A stretch of 64,000 bases of DNA from Cycas panzhihuaensis (GCA_023213395.1 CM041465.1:132997741-133061740); one strand, 5' to 3'; positions 44,322 to 56,034 are shown, numbered from the stretch's first letter. The notes: generated by a model from the letters alone, not told the origin. Made by a program: numbers and translations.

Positions 44322-44343
44322 CTCCCCCCCCCCGCCCCCCCCC
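44322..44343. repeat. C-rich tract
   Basis: CCCTCC followed by two C runs separated by a G, then a run of A. Low-complexity; possible G-quadruplex on the minus strand or an artefact. Confidence 0.7.
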
Positions 44344-45350
44344 AAAAAAAAATTGGCATAAATCTTTTAACCTATCTTGCAGTTTGATGATGAGGATTTG
44401 CTTCTCTTAGAGCTTCTTTATCAATTTCTCAATTTTCTTCTATGAAGTGTCACAAAACCCTCATCAACTACACTATTGCCATACACACAATAGCAATTCT
44501 AATTAGTATTTTGTTCATTTTTGTGACTCTTAAAGGAGTAAGTAAATCAAATAACATGCATGCAATAGTTAGCATGGAAGTGTTCAATTAGTTGGAATTC
44601 CAAGTGAGAGTTTTAGGAGATATATTTTTGTGAACCCACTATAAGGCATCTGCATGTGCATGCCCCTTAACTCATTGTTGAAATTTAGTGGCCATTCATA
44701 TGTAGATTACACAACACCAGCAATTGCAACGTATCAACTAATTAGGTGGCATGAACTATTGTGCCAACATGAAAATGTTGTCCAGGTCTCACTTTTGGAC
44801 ATGGGATGACCATACATAATAGTCCATCCTCATTCAAATCAATCATCCACTAGGAAGCTATTTATTAACTCTAAAACTTGTCCCAAAAACATTGGCCATG
44901 TGTATATTTAGGTGGTGATAGTGAGAAAGGAGGTCACAAGTCACTTGCCCTCATTTGGGTAACTGGTTATCACTCCTTTGGGCTTGGCCACCTACCAACC
45001 CAGGAGTGCCAACAAGACTTGCAACGTACATAGTGTAGGCCTTGATAGTACTTATAGTCACATATACAAGTGATAAGGCATCATCTAAGGGACTTATAAC
45101 CCACACAGGCTATGCTAAGGCCGTTACCATGTCTTATAGTCCATTAAGGACATGTTGAGTCTCTTATAAGCCTAGCAATTAACAACCTAAGAGACATGGG
45201 TGTTGAAATGTGCCCCTGGCACTTCCATCTATGGTTCACCATGCCACAACCACCTTATACTAGGCCTTTTGAACATAGATCCATAGGTTTGTTAAGTCAT
45301 GGTTTATTAATCAAGCACATAAACTTGTATAGCAAAAAGACTAACAACCA

Positions 45351-45560
45351 TGGTGTAGAAAACACAATGAATAACAGAAGATAACTTCATTACATTGATC
45401 CATTATGGGAACATCTCACATATTTATAGACAATGAATTCAAAAGTAGCCCAATGTATGGAGGCCAAGTGTCATCATCTTTACAAAAGAGGGTCATGACG
45501 CACAACCCTTAATAACAAGTTAAGATGTCCTAGATGTACATTATAGATAAAACATTAACA
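45351..45560 (-). repeat. D 3' LTR
   Basis: About 210 bp, ending (plus strand) AACATTAACA. Next comes a pyrimidine block that is a GGGGGGAGGG polypurine tract on the minus strand (45567-45580). The left border at TGGTGTAGAAAAC is inferred from alignment with E's LTR. Confidence 0.65.
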
Positions 45561-45588
45561 TTTAAACCCTCCCCCCTCTCTTAATGTT

Positions 45589-46238
45589 TTATCCTTTGTC
45601 TCTAATTCTCAAATGATCCCTAAAGAATTGAAATTTATCTCTTGCTAGAGGCTTTGTAAAAATCTTTGGCAGTTGACTCTCATTGTTGTAGTATTGAAGG
45701 TCTATCTCTTTGTTTTGAGCCTTTTCCCTAAGAAAGTGATGGTGAACTTCTATGAGTTTTGCTTTGGCATGGCAGATGGGATTTCTTGTCATCTTGATGA
45801 CACTCTGATTGTCACAAAAGATTGGAACCACATCTATACATTCATGATTCAAATCCTTAAGCAATTGTTTCAGCCAAACTGCTTCACATGTTGCACTTAC
45901 TGTTGCTTATATTCAACTTCTGGATGATAAAGCTACAGTGGATTGTCTTTTGTTGCTTTAGGAAATAACAATAGAACCTAGATTAAAACAATACCCAAAG
46001 GTGGATTTCTTTCTTGTCACTCCCTTGCCCAGTCTGGATCACAGTATCCAATTAACTTGGGTTTGATAGCCTTGGTGTAGTTCAAGCCTAAATTCAAAGT
46101 ACCCTTAATATACCTCAAGATGCATTTTATTGCATTCCAATGAGGTATTTTGGGGGTGTGCATATATCTAGAGATCATTCTGATAAAGAATGAAATTTTT
46201 AGTCTAGTGGTTGTTAAATAAATGAGACTCCCAACCAA
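45589..46238 (-). pseudogene. D RNase H
   Basis: MVGSLIYLTTTRLKISFFIRMISRYM and HWNAIKCILRYIKGTLNLGL (46017-46238), then VPIFCDNQSVIKMTRNP and LIEVHHHFLREKAQ, ending in LPKIFTKPL (45589-45864). Copia RNase H with frameshifts between the two parts. Confidence 0.88.
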
Positions 46239-46241
46239 TTG

Positions 46242-46760
46242 TCAATAGAGAGTTTTATTTATTTCTCCATTTTCTTCATCTGTTGTTAAGACACAACCTA
46301 TTTCCATGGGAGCAACACATGGTTTCCATTCTTCCATATTGAATTTTTTGAGAAGATTTCTCGCATATTTTGACTGAGAAATAAATATAACATCTTTATT
46401 TTGATCTATTTCAATCCCTAGGTAATAGTGGAGTGGACCCATGTTTGTCATCTCAATTTTGTCCTTCATTTGTTGTCTTTCCCATTTGACCATCTCATGA
46501 TCATTACTAGTAACAATCAAATCATCAACATGTACTACCATTATTGTGACTAAACCATTTCCTCTACTTTTTAAATATAAGATTGGATTAGACTTACTTT
46601 GACTAAAGCCATTTCCTCTAAGATGAGAGCCCAATTTGTTATACCAAGTAGGTGGTGCTTGTTTCAAATCACACAAAGACTTTTTTAATATGCATACGGG
46701 ATGTTCTTCATCTCTTTTTATAAAATCTAGAGGTTATTCCATATATACTTCTTTTCTTAG
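46242..46760 (-). pseudogene. D reverse transcriptase, C-terminal part
   Basis: A 144-codon frame with CDLKQAPPTWYNKLGSHL, then IMVVHVDDLIVTSND, where the catalytic box is HVDD instead of YVDD, and MGPLHYYLGIEIDQN. Upstream, KEVYMEQPLDFIKRDEEHP is read in another frame up to the junction near 46760. Confidence 0.9.
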
Positions 46761-46761
46761 G

Positions 46762-47145
46762 GACCATTTGACTGTCTATTCAAGGGCCTTTGGGACCTCA
46801 TTCTAGGGCATCATAGTGAATAGCTTGGCTGCCATATTTTCGGCCCTAGGGCTGTAGTATCTAGGAGGGAATCTTGCCTTGAAGAGGACAGTTGTAAGAA
46901 GGGACATCATTGTAAGTTGTGCTTAATATTCCTTTAGGTATTATCATATATTTCTTGTACTCTAGATTAGTATAATCTTGTATATTTATATTGTATTAAT
47001 AAGAAGAGATATCACATATTCCTTATATTTTTGGTTAGTACACTCTGGTATCTTTATATTTATAACAATAGTAGAATAGGTATTGTTTTGTATATTTTCT
47101 TTGTTTTGTCCTTTTCTGTTCAAGAGATACCTTAGTGTTGCAACA
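46762..47145 (+). repeat. J 5' LTR, first ~170 bp missing
   Basis: Matches 51867-52248 of the 3' LTR. It begins within the block ACCATTTGAxTGxCTATT, so the beginning of the LTR is gone. Ends GTTGCAACA. Confidence 0.9.
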
Positions 47146-47147
47146 AG

Positions 47148-47159
47148 TGGCATGAGAGC
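47148..47159 (+). other. J primer-binding site, mutated
   Basis: TGGCATGAGAGC, two bases after the LTR; a changed initiator-Met site. Confidence 0.65.
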
Positions 47160-47261
47160 TTCGTTCGAAGCGAGTAGTTCGCATATTTCCGCAAGAAAAG
47201 ATCTGAGAATTTTTTTTCCCAATAGAACAGAGTTAAGGTTAGGAAAAACCACGACAAGAAA

Positions 47262-48015
47262 AATGGTGCTCCAAGCTTCTCAAGGAATCAAGGATGTGAA
47301 AAAACAGGTGGACCAATTAGACAGTAGTATCATGCTCATACAGAATCAGTACATGGAGTTAAAATCAGATCTATAACAAATTTGTGATATTCTGTTGGCT
47401 CCAAAAAAATATTTTGGACCTCAAAATGGAGCTAAAGGAGAGGAGCAGAGCTAAGAAGAAGGGGGAAATTTAGAAGATTAGGTTGATTTCAGTCTTAAGG
47501 GAACTAAATTTCAGCTAGAAAATTTTGACCCAGATAAATACCGAGATATTCATAGTTGCGTGATGCAGATGGAGGTCTACTTCAAAACCACCTCTTTAAC
47601 CAATAAGGAGAAATTGGTGGTGGCAGCCCTGCACTTGTATGGAAAAGCCTTATAATTTTTTCACTAGTGGCAAAGGAATTACGAGGGAACAATCCACTAC
47701 AACTAGATTCTTTTTAAGAAGTCTCTATTCTAGCAATATGAAGATACAATGAAAACAAATTATTTTGCCCAGCTTACTAGGTTACAGCAGGTCGATATGG
47801 TGCAATCTTATACTACGCAATTTCAAGCCCTGTACAGTATGGTGGATGCCTATATCAGTGAACCACAACTTGTAGAAGTATACACAGCCGGTCGTAGAGG
47901 AAATATCAAGTATCGACTAAAGACCACGGAGGTTAGCTTTTTTACCAATGCCATTTGTTGCACCAGGAACAATGATGCAGAATTTAGAGAAGGAAGACAA
48001 AGTTTCATTCATTGA
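47262..48015 (+). pseudogene. J Gag capsid
   Basis: A Met at 47262 (MVLQASQGIKDVKKQVDQL) opens a coiled-coil-like N-terminus. The capsid follows in broken frames: FDPDKYRDIHSCVMQMEVYF, then KEKLVVAALHLYGKAL, then FAQLTRLQQVDMVQSYTTQF and EVYTAGRRGNIKYRLKT. This is the Retrotrans_gag pattern of chromoviruses. Confidence 0.8.
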
Positions 48016-48146
48016 ACCGAGTTTCAGAGACCTCCCAGCCAGTAGTTTATACCAAATTGGACGTAGTCTGGAACTAAAGTTGGTGCTATTACAGGGAGGA
48101 AAAAAATGAACAAATATCAAAAGCAAAGCACATCAAGAATGGAACG

Positions 48147-48190
48147 TGTTTTCGATGTGGAGGAAAGTATAACCAGGAACATAGATGCCC
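48147..48190 (+). pseudogene. J zinc knuckle
   Basis: CFRCGGKYNQEHRC in the frame after AKHIKNGT: the CX2CX7HXC knuckle typical of chromovirus nucleocapsids. Confidence 0.8.
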
Positions 48191-48375
48191 TCCTAAGAAG
48201 ATGTTTATGATGAATAATGAAGAAGAACCATGACGAAACTAAGGAAGAAATTATAGAAGAGAAACCATTGGTCCAAGAAAATGAAGCCCAGATAGAGGAG
48301 CTATTGAATACAAACCTAGACAACATTCAAATATCACTTCAAGCCATCACTAGGGAGACGCGCACACCCTAGACA

Positions 48376-48756
48376 TTGAGATGTCTATGGTTAATAAAAA
48401 ATGCAGAGGTTTCCATTTTGGTGGATAGCAGTAGTACACACAATTTCACAAATTGCTCTACTGCAAAAAAGTTAGATCTCATAGTAAAGCCACTCAATAT
48501 ATTCCAAGTGGCAATAGCAAACGGTAGGAACATGCCTTATGGTGGTTATTGCCAGCAAGTAAGCTTGCGCATTGCGGAATACTTGACCACAACTTGCATG
48601 TTTTCCATGCCTATCAACAGTGTTGATGTGGTTCTAAGAGTACAATGGCTACAAACCTTGGGAAACATTGTTACCAATTATCGGATGCAATTTATGTGTT
48701 TTCACCAAAAGGGACCTAAGTATAAGCTACAGGCTCCAGACATCCCTCCGGCATAA
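48376..48756 (+). pseudogene. J aspartic protease
   Basis: A 126-codon frame. Active site LVDSSSTHNF (D17-S18-S19): the Gly of D-S-G is Ser. The second half reads VVLRVQWLQTLGNIVTNY then MQFMCFHQKG, where VLGVQWL is expected. Fold is complete but the active site is altered. Confidence 0.85.
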
Positions 48757-49611
48757 TTGGTATCATCTCAGCATATGGAAAAGATACTTCAGAAAAATCG
48801 TGCCTCTTTCATGATTTCCTACTATAAGATAGCAACAAAAGAATTTCCCACGAAGGTACAAGAACTAATTGACCAGTATACTAAGGTTTTTGAGGAACTG
48901 CCACCTGAACTTCCTCCTAGTTATGGATATGAGCATGCGATTGATTTGGTTCCTCAATCTGCCCTAGTCAATATTAGACACATAGGCACCCATTCCATCA
49001 CAGACAAGAGATTGAGCACATTACACAAAATCTTCTCCAATAGGGAATCATCATGCCAAGCAGTAGTCCTTTCACGTCTCCAGTTATAATTGCGTGAAAG
49101 AAAGATGGATTATATCAGATGTGTGGAGATTATCGGGCTCTCAATAAATTAAGGATTAGGAATAGATACCCAATTCCCTCTATCGATGATCTTTTGGATG
49201 AACTTCATGGAGCAAAGTTCTTCTTGAAAATTGATCTGCGCTTCAAGTACTATCAGATTCGCATCAAGGCAGAAGACACATATATGACGGCTTTTTGTAT
49301 GCATGAAGGGCTATTCGAGTTTCGAGTTATGCCTTTTGGGCTAATGAATGCTCCCACAATATTTCAGAATATGATGAACCAGATCCTTAGGCCATATATT
49401 CGAAAGTTCATGCTAGTTTTTTTCATGATATCCTAATCTATAGCTACTCTTTGTAAGAGCATCTCCAGCATATACAAATCATTCTCTAGCTATTAAGGAA
49501 CCGACAATTATTCTCAAACAAAAAAAATATACATTCGATCAAACAGATTTAGAATATTTGGGGCATATAATATCGTTTGACGGAGTGTGAATTGACTCGA
49601 AGAAGATCGAG
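48757..49611 (+). pseudogene. J reverse transcriptase
   Basis: FEELPPELPPSYGYEHAIDL, then CGDYRALNKLRIRNRYPIPSID, FFLKIDLRFKYYQIRIKAED (SG changed to RF), FEFRVMPFGLMNAPTIFQ. The YxDD box is read from LVFFHDILIYS in the shifted frame, that is, D to H in the first Asp. Downstream bases to 49611 carry the LGHIIS-like motif with stops. Confidence 0.88.
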
Positions 49612-50200
49612 GTGATTATCAACTGGCCCACACCCAAGAATGTAACGAGAGTTCAGGGATTCTTAAGAGTCGTTGGGTTCGTATGCAAGTTTATCAAGGG
49701 GTATGCTCATATAGCCATGCCTCTAACAGATCTGACAAGAAAAGAGGCATTTAAATGGGAGCAATTAGCACAAGTAGCATTCCAACAATTAAAGACAGTT
49801 ATGACTACTACCCCAGTCCTCACACTGCCACAATTTTCAAAACCGTTCACTATTGAGTGTGATGCCTTTGGTTTTGGGTTAGGAACGGTTCTATTACAAG
49901 AGGATCAACCACTAGCATATGAAAGTCATAAGCTCAATAACCATGAGTGCCTCAAGCCAATATACGTCAAAGAAATGCTAGCCAGTATGCATGCCATCTA
50001 GTAATGGCGACAATATTTACTAGGAAATAAATTTATCATTAAAATCGACCACGATAGTTTGAAATATTTCCTAAATCAAATGTCTTTAACAGATGAACAA
50101 CAAAAATGGGTGAGTAGATTACAAGCATTCGACTTTTTGATAGTTTACAAGAAAGGGAAAGAGAATGTCATAGCAAACGCACTATCAAGATCCATAGCGG
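49612..50200 (+). pseudogene. J connection and RNase H
   Basis: WPTPKNVTRVQGFLRVVGFVCKFIKGY, then FTIECDAFGFGLGTVLLQED (YCDASxxGIGAVL-like, with Asp kept), then a stop at 50001, IIKIDHDSLKYFLNQMSLTDEQQKW and ANALSRS. Standard chromovirus RNase H. Confidence 0.9.
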
Positions 50201-51530
50201 AAGATCAAGTAGAGGACAAAGCATCATTAAAAGCCATTACCTTAGTTAACGTAGCATGGACGAATGAATTAGTCCAAGGTTATGATGGGGACATTCATTC
50301 TCAAAGAGTGTTGCAAGAAATCAAGGAAGGACTTAATACCAAATACACTTGCCAAGGAAATTTGATCTTGCGAAAAGGAAATATGCTAGTGCTCATAGTA
50401 GCAACAATCAAAACAAAGACTTTAGAAGAGGCCCATGCATCACCAATGGGAGGCCATACAAGAGAAGATAAAACCTATCACAAAATTAGGAAAATTTCTT
50501 CTGGAAAGGAATGAAAGCAGAAATACAAACATTTGTAGCAGAATGTGATCACTGCCAGCAAAACAGAGGAGAAAATATAAGAATCCAGGGTCTTCTTCAG
50601 CCTCTACCTATTCCAAGACAAAGATGGGAGGAGATATCTATGGACTTTATCACAAGGCTACCAAAATCTGAAGGTAAGGATATAATTTTTGTTGTTGTGG
50701 ATTGATTAACCAAATACTCATATTTTAGGGGAACTCAGGCAACAACAAAAGCTCCTCAAATAATAGAGCCATTCATAAAGAGATATATCATTTTCATGGG
50801 TTTCCAAAAGTGATAGTTAACAATTGCGACCCCAAATTCACCAGTCATTTCTGGCAAAAAATGTTCAGATTGGAAGGCACTAAGCTTAATATGAGTTCTA
50901 CGTATCATCTGCAATCAGACAGATAGACAGAAGCCGTGAATAAATGCATAAAGGAGTATCTACATAATTTCACTACACAAAGCCCACACCAATGGCACAA
51001 ATGGCTTCATTTAGCAGAATGGTGGTACAATACAACTTACCACACCTCTATTAGGATGACCCCACTCCAAGCATTATATGTATTTGAACCACTGTCCATT
51101 CTTAACTAGACACAACCATCCAAAGTACAATCAGTCAAAGAGTACCACCAACAGTCAAGGCAGATATTGGAAACCTTAAAAGACAACCTGAACATAGCTC
51201 ATAATTGAATGAACAACAAGCTGACCTTCAAAGAATAGAGTGCACATTCGAGGTAGGAGATTGGGTTTTTCTGCAATTACAACGCAAAATAGCCTAAAAC
51301 AAATAGGGCGCAATAAGCTTCAACCGAAGTTTTTTGAACCCTGTAAAATCTTGGCTAAAATTGGAGATGTAGCTTACAGATTGCAACTTCCCTCATATTG
51401 TCAAATACACAATACATTTCACGTCTCTTGCCTTAAGAGGAAGTTAGGAGAAAGGGTACCAATCCAAACAGAACTTCCAGTATTAGATGAGAAAGGAAGA
51501 CTATTAGCTGAACCAAAAGGTATCCTTTAG
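50201..51530 (+). pseudogene. J integrase
   Basis: N-terminal zinc finger: HASPMGGHTREDKTYHKIRK then AECDHCQQNRGE. Core: EEISMDFITRLPKSEG has the first Asp; VNNCDPKFTSHFW has Asn where the second catalytic Asp of SDRDxxFTS should be; QTEAVNKCIKEYL keeps the Glu. C-terminal part: GRNKLQPKFFEPCKILAKIGDVAYRLQLP and HNTFHVSCLKRKLG. Many stops between 50700 and 51240. Confidence 0.9.
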
Positions 51531-51664
51531 AAACGCACCAAAAGGTTGTGTTCTTGCAAAATCATAGAATACCTTATCAAATGGAAAGCAACAGACAACA
51601 ACGAGGTGACATGGAAATCCAAGGAATGGATGCAACAGTACCAAAATTTACCAGTGCTTTGAGG
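51531..51664 (+). pseudogene. J chromodomain
   Basis: In a shifted frame after the integrase: CSCKIIEYLIKWKATDNNEVTWKSKEWMQQ. The EYLIKWK, then WxxxxxW pattern is that of a chromodomain, which in chromoviruses guides insertion into heterochromatin marked by histone methylation. Confidence 0.85.
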
Positions 51665-51693
51665 GCAAAGAACATTTTTGAAGGGGAGGGACT

Positions 51694-52248
51694 TGTTACA
51701 ACTCCATCAATCTGGCCGACCTCCCTCATCCTGGGGAAACTGACCTTAATATAGGGCTCAAAATACACTATTATTATTCTTAGTCTGGCCGACTTCTTAT
51801 ATTGGTTATGGTCAACTTATAAGATAGAATAAACTCTAGTTTATGACTTCATTATGACCGAGGATGACACCATTTGATTGCCTATTTAAGGGCCTTTAGG
51901 ACCTCATTCTCGGGCATCACAATGAATAGCTTGACTTCCATATTTTTGGCCCCAGTGCTATAATATCTAGGAGGGAAGCTTGCCTTGAAGAGGACAGTTG
52001 TAAGAAGGCACATCATTGTAGGTTGTACTTAATATTCCTTCAGGTACTATCACATATTTCTTGTACTCTAGAATAGTGTAATCTTGTATATCTATATTGT
52101 ATCGATAAGAAGAAATATCACATATTCCTTGTATTTTTGGTTAGTACATTCTAGTATCTTTATATAACAATAGTAGAAGAGGTATTGTTGTGTATATTTT
52201 CTCTATTTTTGTCCTTTTCTGTTCAAGAGATACTTTGGTGTCACAACG
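51694..52248 (+). repeat. J 3' LTR
   Basis: About 555 bp starting TGTTACAACTCC after the purine tract GGGGAGGGAC and ending near GGTGTCACAACG. Confidence 0.85.
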
Positions 52249-54039
52249 ATATTTGTCAATCATTTACATGCATATATTAAGTGTTTTTTTTTGGCTTGAA
52301 TTTATTGCTCTATTTATTGAGCTGGTTATACACTACTCTAATAATGACATGCAAGCTAGAATCGATACAAACATATAGGCAGACAAATACCTTCTACAAG
52401 ATAGATGACATACAGGCTCAAAAATTAACATGTAAACCCAATGTGCATGCACCAACAAACGGAAAATAGTAAGCACAAAAGACCTTTGTTGAATGTACAA
52501 AAATACCTCTGTTAAAAGATTAATTAATTAATCACTACTGAACACACTATACAGTGATTAAGATAGGCAATAAAATTTGTTGAAACCCTTTGTTAAAGTG
52601 AACGGGCACTAAAGTGATTAATATTCTCTAGAAAAGCGACTAAAAAAATCGAGAAAAAGACTCTACTACTAAAGATTCATCATAGTGAAAAGCAATGACG
52701 AAGTTTGATAAAATACAATAAAAACATATTGATAAATATAGTAAAAAATGATTGATTACTAAACTTTACGAAGGGGTATAAGTATCAAAGAGGGTATATT
52801 CTTAAAGAATATGCCAAAATGTATAAAGTAAAATTTTCAAATTTTGTTTTAAAAGAAATCATTTTTTTTCAAACTTTAACAGTCGTGCAACTTGTGCATT
52901 TTCATGAGCGCCCTATATAGGCTTCATTTGCTTAAAACTTGATCATATGATCATCAATATTCAAACGTAGATAGTTGCCCATCTCCTGGAGACCCACAAA
53001 ATCTGTCAGAACTAGCATTCAAAGGAAATCTACTCTCAGAAGCCTCACTCACTCATGGAGGGTCACACGACTATATAGAGACAGAAAGAGAGATATTTCT
53101 CATTTTGAGCCCAAGGATCATAGACTAGGCTACAAATTGTCTTAGAGGAAAGTACACAGGTTTTTGCAGACATCTGAGAGCCACAGGAAGCAAAACAAAG
53201 TGAAACTGAGCAAAATGTATAACCAAGAAAATCACCCAAATAACGCCCATTGAACCCAAGAATGAAGTATCTCACATGTAGACCTATTGTAGGGTTAATG
53301 AGGCAACATGCATGGAGCAGTGATAGGAAACAAGGCCAAATCTACTTTCCATTGAGAGAAATTGTTCACAAATGGGAAATTGTGAATGTAGGAGTGAGAT
53401 GACAATTTTTGCATGCCCAATGATGAAACATGTGATGAAACCCTTGACACTGATTTGTCGTTTTGATCCTCGATAGCCTGACAGTGTAGTGGCAAAGTTA
53501 TTTTAGGAAAAAACGGCTCTGTTTATCAAAAAAAGTGATTTCTATGGAGAGAACCATTGTCATTCACATTATTTTTGCGAATATTCTATGGAAAATGTTC
53601 TTTATAAAACTTTGGATAAAATATATTTAATGTTTTATCAAGTTTAAGTGAAATAAAACTCAATTAGGTTTTCATTTGTAGTCCAACGTGAAACCCCCTG
53701 CCTTCTAGCCCTTGATCATGTGGTGTTTTGGGAGCCAGAGCCATTTCTACACCATCTAGAGTTAGTGATCAGAAAAGAAATATACCACGGTGCCCAATTT
53801 TTCGAGATCTACGATCTAGCAATGATCATATGCAGCAATTCAGAAACAAATTTTGGTGAAAATTCAATTTTTTGCATTTTTTGGCATAATCCAACTACTT
53901 GTGAGTAGACTAAGGCAACAAAATTAATCACATCAGCTACCTGTGTATAGACTGATGTCATTTACAACTTTCTTTTTTAATTTCTGTTCTTGTCTAGTTG
54001 TTTTTTAAACATTTTTATTTGTTTTTTCCCCCCCTTAAA
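52249..54039. other. 1.8 kb without recognised genes
   Basis: AT-rich; only chance-length frames. The part near 53930-54039 is where an LTR or leader of M would be expected, but no primer-binding site is visible. Confidence 0.55.
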
Positions 54040-54976
54040 ATGGCTTCTAGAGGCAGTATAATGGCAATTGTCACAGGAAAGCTTATTGGTCCTGAAAATT
54101 ACACAATTTGAAAACATCAGATACATAGTTTCTTTCATCTAAATGATCTTTAGAAATACGTCAACAATTTTGTAATGGGAAAAGACACTAACCAGATCAT
54201 TGACTTGCAGAACAAATTGAAAACAGATGTTGACTTCAACATTGAGTATCAATCGAAGATGAAGATTACATTTGGATTTCTTAGCCTATCAATCAGTGGT
54301 AGCATCATTTTGAACATTAGGGATGCTACTATCCTGAAGTAGATGTCAAACACAGTCATGAACCTGTTTGAACACAAGGATGATGCGAGAGCCCTGAACT
54401 TGTAAAGTTAATTATACACATTGAAGATGACCAAAAAAATAGTGTATCTTATGAGAGATGTCAAATCAATTGAGGACCAATTGTTAACAATTAGGAGATC
54501 ATTCCCAATTCGAAAGCTATAGCTTGTGTGCTTAGGAGTCTACCACTCCCATATGAGAACTTCACAAAAAAATTGACATTATCTGATAAATTGTCCACTT
54601 TAACAATTGGATCTTTGGAATCACTGCTTATGGGACATGAACAAAAATTGAAGCACATGCACAATGAATCTTCTGAAGCACCGACATCAAAGTCTAAAGG
54701 TGAAAAGGCTTATATTCCAAAGATGAATGCACCTTCTGAAACTACAATTCAAAAGGGAAAATTGAAAGCATCAAAGAGATAATGCAAGCCCAAATGTTAT
54801 CATTGTGGGAAGTTAGGTCATATTAAAAAGGATTGTTGGGTATAGCAGCAACAACAACACTCTCAACAACCTCAGAATCAACCCCAACAACAAAAGTAAT
54901 CGCAATGACAACAATGAGCACCTGGACAATGTGGTCATATGATGGACTCAACTAAAGAGACATCAAATACAATCAC
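54040..54976 (+). pseudogene. M: copia Gag with zinc knuckle (element fragment)
   Basis: Begins MASRGSIMAIVTGKLIGPENYTI, then a stop where Trp is expected. Further frames give FLSLSISGSIILNIRDATILK, FEHKDDARALNL, LRSLPLPYENFTKKLTLSDKLSTLTIGSLESLLMGHEQKLK (54528-54782) and the zinc knuckle CYHCGKLGHIKKDCW (about 54795-54840). This is a UBN2-type copia Gag. It stops at 54976, where the LTR of H2 begins; the rest of the element is not seen in the window. Confidence 0.85.
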
Positions 54977-55988
54977 TATTGACTTACTTTCTCACTACAC
55001 TTGTAAGATGTGCACTTGTCAAGGGTCACAAGTTGATAGTCTAGTTCAGGATGAAGTCAACACGTATATGTTTCCATTAATTATTATAAAATCACTTTAC
55101 ACATAACATAGTATGAATCATTCATCACATAATCATCATTACCCCATCGTAGTAGTATACAAATCATCATACATTCCTTATATAATCATCATAACACACA
55201 TAGTGCACAATATTCCACGTAACTCTTAACTTTATTAAGCAATATCACTAATACATTCAATTCTGGAATGTATCCTACATACGTTCCAACAATATTCATA
55301 ATACACTATTACATACATTCCAAAAGGGAATACGATAGGGAATGCTTCTGCTGGATCATATACTTATAATGCATACTTGGCTTTTCACCCTTGAGAACAT
55401 GCCATGGAATGAATGCTTGGCTCTCACCCTAGAGAAGATGACATATGATCAATTGACTCGACTTTCACCGTAGAGAAGATGACACATGATTAATTGACTT
55501 GGCTCTCACCATTAGAATGTTGAGAAAAGTACCATTCAATACCTATTTTGGTGCCTTTTGGGTGAATGGTTATGACCTATAGTCATAACCATTCCTTTTC
55601 ATAACACATGTGCCTTTTCACTTAACACATGATTATCACTACTAATCCATGTATTCTCTGTTCATACATTTATATGTATGCTCGTCCTTGCTGATGTCAT
55701 CAATTTTGGGCATCTTTTGAATCTACTCTGATCATGCATTCCATTCTGGCACGTTCTATCTACTAGCATACTTGAAAGGTATGTACCTTGTGTTGCATAC
55801 TCGAAAGGTCCGTATCCTATGTTGCACACCCAGACAACATGTATTTGGTTCTTTTCTGCTAAATTCTTTTGCACGTACCTCCATATAGTCTACTAGTTGT
55901 CCATACCTACATCCTCCAAGTTAGTACAAGCCTGCATTCCTGATTTTCCACGGTTCATATGACATATGTGCCAAAAATAACCCCAACA
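54977..55988 (-). repeat. H2 3' LTR
   Basis: About 1012 bp, minus strand TGTTGGGGTTATTTTT onward. Homologous to H1's LTR but longer, in part through four copies of a 40-41 bp unit at 55376-55516. The left border is set by alignment with H1 and is approximate. Confidence 0.75.
55376..55516. repeat. 40-41 bp minisatellite in H2 LTR
   Basis: Units start at 55376, 55416, 55457 and 55498 (CTTGGCTCTCACC-type start, then GAGAAGATGACATATG). The last unit is partial. H1 has two copies of the same unit (3801-3859). Confidence 0.85.
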
Positions 55989-56034
55989 TCTATCCCGGGT
56001 CAACAAAAAGGATTCAACATCCTTGCTCATTTCA

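Larger units (their letters stand above)
42639..45350. other. 2.7 kb non-coding region with tandem repeats
   Basis: No coding motif in any frame. Contains the duplications listed separately (42727-43345 and 43277-43344) and a C-run at 44322-44343. No LTR pair recognised. Confidence 0.6.
45351..46760 (-). mobile_element. D: Ty1/copia retrotransposon, 3' end only
   Basis: 3' LTR, polypurine tract, RNase H and the C-terminal part of reverse transcriptase on the minus strand. It is cut off at about 46760 by J's truncated 5' LTR. Related to E by LTR sequence. Confidence 0.82.
46762..52248 (+). mobile_element. J: chromovirus (Ty3/gypsy with chromodomain)
   Basis: Plus-strand element with a truncated 5' LTR (46762-47145), gag, zinc knuckle, protease, reverse transcriptase, RNase H, integrase with a C-terminal chromodomain, purine tract and full 3' LTR (51694-52248). 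The chromodomain and domain order place it in the chromoviruses. Many stops; the catalytic residues of protease, reverse transcriptase and integrase are each altered. No target duplication can be tested because the 5' end is missing. Confidence 0.92.
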
